Origin: JAAZBV01 sp964499695
GTDB taxonomy: Bacteria > Desulfobacterota > DSM-4660 > Desulfatiglandales > HGW-15
DNA: 64,000 bases
Assembly (NCBI GenBank): GCA_964499695.1
Contig: CAZCMD010000006.1
Location: 1 to 64,000, forward strand
Direction of reading: 5' to 3'
In this document: piece after piece, positions 59,967 through 64,000 of the stretch
How the letters are laid out: each line of letters opens with the position of its first letter
Position numbering within the stretch: the first letter of the stretch is position 1
Program-made: the position numbers and the translations under genes
The notes under the pieces: generated by a model
Databases searched by the model: none
The model's input: only the letters and a program-made list of their open reading frames with translations
Told to the model about the DNA's origin: nothing

Positions 59967-61232
59967 ATGTTTAAGTTTATACACGCAGCCGATATTCATT
60001 TGGACAGTCCATTACGCGGGTTATCTCGATATGAATCTGCTCCTGCTGATTCCATTCGAGATGCTTGTAGGAGGGCATTTGAAAACTTAGTGAATCTTGC
60101 TATAGAGGAAAAAGTTGCCTTTGTTCTTTTAGCCGGTGATCTGTATGACGGAGATTGGAAAGACTACAGCACCGGTATATATCTAAGCAAACAAATGGGA
60201 CGGTTGGGGCAGCACAAAATCCAAGTATTCGCTGTATCAGGAAACCATGACGCAGCAAACCGAATGACAAAATCGTTGGATAGTCCATCAAATATGAAGA
60301 TTTTTTCTACAAAAAAAGTGGAAACAGTCAATTTAGAAAACTTGGGTGTGGCGATTCATGGGCGCAGCTTTGGAAATCAACATGAAGACGAAAACTTGGT
60401 AGCAGAATTTTGCTCTGCTGAAAAGGGATTATTCAATATCGGGCTTTTACATACAAGTCTCGACGGTCGTGAAGGACATGCTAATTATGCTCCATGCTCA
60501 CTGGATGATCTCCGTTCAAAGGGCTACCAATATTGGGCCTTGGGGCATATACACAAACAAGAAATTGTCACAGAAGAACCACATGTGATTTTTTCCGGAT
60601 GCATTCAAGGACGCCACATTCACGAAACCGGCGCAAAGGGCTGTGTTCTTGTCACCGTCGATAATGGAATAGTTTCTGAAATAGAGAAGATACCACTGGA
60701 TGTATTCCGATGGTCTCTTTGTGACATTGACTTAACTGACGCGGAGGAGAACCGAGAGGCTCTAGAGCGAGTCCGAAAAAGCATTGAACAAGCACGAGCT
60801 TCTGCTGAAGATCGACCTCTTGCTATGCGTATACGTTTGAATGGCGCAACCAAAATAACAGATGAACTTGCCGCTTATCCTGACAGACTTGAGCAGCAGA
60901 TAAAGGCGCTTGGGGCCGAGATTGCAGGAGATGAACTGTGGATTGAACGAGTAGAGAATGCAACAACCGGTAAGCTCGATTTGGAATCAACGTTGTCCAA
61001 TGACAATCCTATGGGGAAATTACTGAAGGAAATTCTGAATATAACAAATGGCACTGATGACATTGATGGAATAAAGGACAAAATTGCAGAACTCAGACAA
61101 AAGGCACCATCCGAGGCTTTTGGAACCGACTCCGTCCTCAACCTAGATGACGAGAAAACCATCAATCGACTTGTTGATGAAGCTAAGCATATGCTGATCG
61201 GTAGATTGTTGACGATAGGAGGTGCGAAATGA
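59967..61232 (+). CDS. yhaO: YhaO/SbcD-like metallophosphoesterase nuclease
   Basis: This 421-residue protein belongs to the Mre11/SbcD DNA repair exonuclease group. The five phosphoesterase motifs are visible: DIHLD at 9-13, GDLYDG at about 56-61, SGNHD near 93, LLHTS at about 172, and GHIH near 196. The C-terminal 150 residues form a helical capping or partner-binding region. Its stop overlaps the start of the following YhaN-like gene by 4 bases (ATGA), so the two are made together as a nuclease-ATPase pair similar to SbcCD. AAGAGGTG lies upstream of the start. Confidence 0.9.
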   Translation: MFKFIHAADIHLDSPLRGLSRYESAPADSIRDACRRAFENLVNLAIEEKVAFVLLAGDLYDGDWKDYSTGIYLSKQMGRLGQHKIQVFAVSGNHDAANRMTKSLDSPSNMKIFSTKKVETVNLENLGVAIHGRSFGNQHEDENLVAEFCSAEKGLFNIGLLHTSLDGREGHANYAPCSLDDLRSKGYQYWALGHIHKQEIVTEEPHVIFSGCIQGRHIHETGAKGCVLVTVDNGIVSEIEKIPLDVFRWSLCDIDLTDAEENREALERVRKSIEQARASAEDRPLAMRIRLNGATKITDELAAYPDRLEQQIKALGAEIAGDELWIERVENATTGKLDLESTLSNDNPMGKLLKEILNITNGTDDIDGIKDKIAELRQKAPSEAFGTDSVLNLDDEKTINRLVDEAKHMLIGRLLTIGGAK

Positions 61233-64000
61233 GAATAGATCGTCTTGACCTTCTTGCCTATGGTCCTTTTACTGAGCAATCGTTAGACCTTGCTGATGGT
61301 GACTATGGTTTACATCTTATCTACGGTGATAACGAAGCTGGTAAAAGTACTTCGCTTCGAGCCCTCATCGCTTGGTTATTTGGTATTCCTGCTAGGACCA
61401 ACGATAATTTTTTACATTCGAATTCACAGCTCCGAATCGGAGGCAAACTACGACTTTCAGATGGCACAACTATTGAATTTTCAAGAAAAAAGGGTAACAA
61501 GGACACAATACTTAAGTACGGGACAAACGAACCGTTGGATGATAGTATCCTGACACCATTTCTCCCCGCAGGCATTGATGAGAACATTTTTACGAAACTC
61601 TGGGGAATTGATCATGGAAGATTGATCGCTGGTAGCCATGAACTATTGGAGCAATCAGGCGACCTTGGTCATGCTCTTTTTAGTGCAGCAGTTGGTACTG
61701 CAAATCTTCGAGAAGTTTTGACTGCTATGCAAAATAGCGCAGATGAAATTTACAAACCTCGAGGTTCCATTGCAGTTTTGAACCAAGCAATTACAAATTA
61801 TAAAGATGCCCAGAAAAGAATAAAAGATGCAAATTTGCCGGTTTCTGACTGGAAAAAACTGCAAGAAGATTTATCAGAGACAAATGTGGCCATTGAAAAA
61901 GTTGATAAAAATATTGAAGCTAAAAGCAAAGTAAAAAGTCGACTGGAACGGCTTAATCGTGTAAAGGGGACTCTTGCTCAGCGTCGAAAATTCTTGGAAA
62001 AAATTGACGAGTTGGGTCAGCTGAATCTATTGCCGGAAGATTTTGAGGAGAAGAGAAAAACCGCTAGCGAAAATCTTCAAATGGGTTGTGAGACCAAGGA
62101 GCGCTTAGAGACAAAGCTTCTTCGCTTGAACGAAGAAATAGAGTCATTAAATGTTCGAAACGATCTTCTTGAGAACGAAGAAGCTATTATGACACTTTAC
62201 AAGGAGCTTGGAGCAGTCGAGAAGATGCTCAAAGATCGACCGCAACAGGATGGTAATAGGCGATTGTTGCGCAATGAAGCCGAAATGTTACTCAAAAGTG
62301 TTCGTTCTGATGTAGCTTTGGACAAAGCCGATGTTTTGCGGCCACTTCTCACCAAAAATAAATGGATCGCAGGGTTAGCTCAAAAGCACAGCTTACTGGT
62401 CCAAAATAAAGAAAAAACTGAGGCATCCATTAAGGATATTCAAGACGAACGGAAATCTCTACAAAACGAAATCAACAATAACTTGAAATCTGACATCGAC
62501 TTGAAAGAGTTAAAGGCCGTGATTGCAGCCGTTCGTAAAGCAGGTGATGTAGAGCAGCGCTTGACCGAGGCACAAAAACGGGCTGCTGACGAGAATGAGG
62601 CTTGCCAAGATGAACTTTCAAGGCTAGGAAGATTTACTGGCACGATCGATTCTGTATTGAAATTAGCTCTGCCTGTATCTGAGACATTGGATCAATTTGA
62701 AAAAGAATGCGACGATTTATTAGAAGAATCTCAAGACACTATTCGAAAGAAAAAGGAAATAGAAGAAGAGAAAAAACAAGCTGAACAAGATTTGAAGGAA
62801 CTATTACTGCAAAGCGATGTGCCTACTATTGCTGACCTGGAAGCATCACGAGATGTTCGAAATGCCGGTTGGAAATTGATCAAACGAAAGTATATCGAAC
62901 AGGCTGATATTGAAAGCGAGCTTTTTGAATACGCCCTTGAAGACGATTTGGCGTCCACATATGAAAAAAAGGTCCAGCAAGCTGATCACATATCTGATCG
63001 GTTACGAATGGATGCGGATCAAGTTGTTAAGCGGTCAGAGCTAGAATCGACGATAGCAACTCTCCAAACGCGAATAAATGTTCTACTGGAAACCTTAGAA
63101 AAAGTAAAAACAAGACAAAATGATTTTCAGTCAAGGTGGTTTACTATTTGGGGACCATTGGGAATAGAGGTTGGAACTCCGAGAGAGATGAAGCAATGGC
63201 TACTCCGGGTGGAGAACCTTGTCAAAAAAATCCAAACAGCAAAAAGCTTCTCAACAAATGAAAAAACCCTTGTTGACGAGTGCAAGCGACTTAAGCAAAC
63301 TATTTCAAATCAAATATCCAGATTCAATAGATCAATAGAGGCTCAGGAGATGAGTCTTGAAGCCTTGATCTCGCTGTGTGAACAGCGAGTAGATGAAGAA
63401 GAAGCCACTCGTGAAAGACGACGTCATATTGAACATACACTAAACGAATCCGAAATCCGTCTAAAGAGGACACAGGATGAACTAAAGTCAGTCGATACTC
63501 AGCTATCCGTTTGGTTGCAGGATTGGAGTCAAGCCATAGATGGGCTGGACCTGAAGGCCGATGTTCACCCAGAGCATGCTACCGAAAAAATCGATAAGCT
63601 GATATCTTTCTTTGATAAATTCGACAAGTCTGAAGAATTGCGCAACCGAATATACGAGATGGATCAGGTTGAGGAGAAATTCGAAAAAATGGTATTCGAG
63701 TTTACTGACAGCATTGGGTTCAAACGAGATGTGCAAGAGGCAACAACGATTGCCGCCCAATTAAATCGAGATCTGAACTCGACACGAGAAGCGCGAGCAA
63801 GTTTGTCCAAATTAGAAGTACAACATAAAGAAATTAAACAAGAGATTGAGAATTCAGATATCACTATTAAAAATGCCATTGAGCAGCTTGCCATATTAAG
63901 GGCTCAAGCCAAAGTTGAAACCGATAAAGACCTTGTTACAGCTAGTGAGAAATCACGAAATATCCGAGACCTCCAAATAAATCTAGAAAGGCTTGAACAA
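61229..64000 (+). CDS. yhaN: YhaN/SbcC-like SMC-type ATPase, truncated by the window end
   Basis: The frame stays open for 924 codons to the last base, so the C-terminal part is missing. The N-terminus has the YhaN-type LDLLAYGPFTEQSLDL segment and Walker A GDNEAGKST, then FLPAGIDENIFTKLWGIDHG. Very long heptad coiled-coil stretches follow (from about residue 190 to the end), as in Rad50/SbcC-like proteins. Walker B and the signature motif would lie beyond the window. The start overlaps the yhaO stop by 4 bases. Arginine codons CGA and CGT are frequent, whereas the core genes here mostly use AGA and AGG, suggesting acquired DNA. Confidence 0.9.
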   Translation, partial: MRIDRLDLLAYGPFTEQSLDLADGDYGLHLIYGDNEAGKSTSLRALIAWLFGIPARTNDNFLHSNSQLRIGGKLRLSDGTTIEFSRKKGNKDTILKYGTNEPLDDSILTPFLPAGIDENIFTKLWGIDHGRLIAGSHELLEQSGDLGHALFSAAVGTANLREVLTAMQNSADEIYKPRGSIAVLNQAITNYKDAQKRIKDANLPVSDWKKLQEDLSETNVAIEKVDKNIEAKSKVKSRLERLNRVKGTLAQRRKFLEKIDELGQLNLLPEDFEEKRKTASENLQMGCETKERLETKLLRLNEEIESLNVRNDLLENEEAIMTLYKELGAVEKMLKDRPQQDGNRRLLRNEAEMLLKSVRSDVALDKADVLRPLLTKNKWIAGLAQKHSLLVQNKEKTEASIKDIQDERKSLQNEINNNLKSDIDLKELKAVIAAVRKAGDVEQRLTEAQKRAADENEACQDELSRLGRFTGTIDSVLKLALPVSETLDQFEKECDDLLEESQDTIRKKKEIEEEKKQAEQDLKELLLQSDVPTIADLEASRDVRNAGWKLIKRKYIEQADIESELFEYALEDDLASTYEKKVQQADHISDRLRMDADQVVKRSELESTIATLQTRINVLLETLEKVKTRQNDFQSRWFTIWGPLGIEVGTPREMKQWLLRVENLVKKIQTAKSFSTNEKTLVDECKRLKQTISNQISRFNRSIEAQEMSLEALISLCEQRVDEEEATRERRRHIEHTLNESEIRLKRTQDELKSVDTQLSVWLQDWSQAIDGLDLKADVHPEHATEKIDKLISFFDKFDKSEELRNRIYEMDQVEEKFEKMVFEFTDSIGFKRDVQEATTIAAQLNRDLNSTREARASLSKLEVQHKEIKQEIENSDITIKNAIEQLAILRAQAKVETDKDLVTASEKSRNIRDLQINLERLEQ

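Noticed and set aside
57975..61232. A complete Gabija defence system
   Set aside because: The first gene is GajA-like, but the next gene is a Mre11-type phosphoesterase, not the UvrD-like helicase GajB.

Overview
The window looks like part of a chromosome from a Gram-negative anaerobe, most probably a sulfate-reducing or syntrophic member of the Desulfobacterota. The pointers are an adenosylcobalamin-dependent ribonucleotide reductase, a NuoE/NuoF/HoxU diaphorase module, a flavodiiron protein, a split-Soret-type dihaem cytochrome with a Tat leader, a polyferredoxin-like Fe-S protein, a UroD-family protein, lipoproteins, an LpxR-like outer-membrane deacylase and porins. This lineage call is an inference from gene content; there is no rRNA gene here. 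One run of 100 N (49107-49206) marks a scaffold join.

Region by region: 1-3.6 kb holds a transposase remnant and a minus-strand EFU diaphorase operon. A promoter with two NrdR-like boxes precedes nrdJ (4.0-6.5 kb). At 6.7-10.2 kb are a large SLBB polysaccharide export protein with eight 12-residue repeats and a tiny secreted protein ending in four histidines. A co-directional plus-strand run (10.4-18.8 kb) carries a lipoprotein, radA, a KamA-type radical SAM enzyme, a beta-CASP nuclease, a PanP-like decarboxylase, a methyltransferase and an AmrS-type radical SAM enzyme. The minus strand from 18.8 to 27.2 kb holds housekeeping genes (truA, rpsI-rplM, murA, comEC) and a CpxAR-like two-component pair.

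27.3-33.5 kb is mixed: a Mut7-C protein, a histone H1-like protein, a TauE permease, an orphan membrane sensor, a flavodiiron protein, a VOC protein, LpxR and a cupin. Two near-identical TTGAC-N4-GTCAA-type palindromes sit upstream of the orphan sensor and the cupin. 33.8-40 kb has a hybrid kinase and an SDR, UroD and split-Soret cytochrome group divergent from an HTH/Fe-S protein. 40-49 kb has secreted proteins, two MFS transporters, an FKBP, a DUF3482 GTPase with its DUF2868 partner and a PilZ protein.

After the gap come an orphan ParA with a four-cysteine partner (49.5-51.1 kb), then a run that reads as an envelope sensing and chemotaxis module: small PBP-like protein, porin, chemoreceptor and PocR hybrid kinase (51.7-57.5 kb). 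The last 6 kb carries an OLD-family nuclease, a YhaO-like Mre11-type nuclease and a YhaN-like SMC ATPase that runs off the window. It looks like accessory DNA-processing or defence DNA and uses more CGA/CGT arginine codons than the core genes.

Intergenic regions repeatedly carry short arrays with a strict 7-bp period (TTCAARA, TTGAAGA, TCAATCA and GGCTCAA types). The largest array abuts the assembly gap. No tRNA, rRNA or CRISPR array was recognised.
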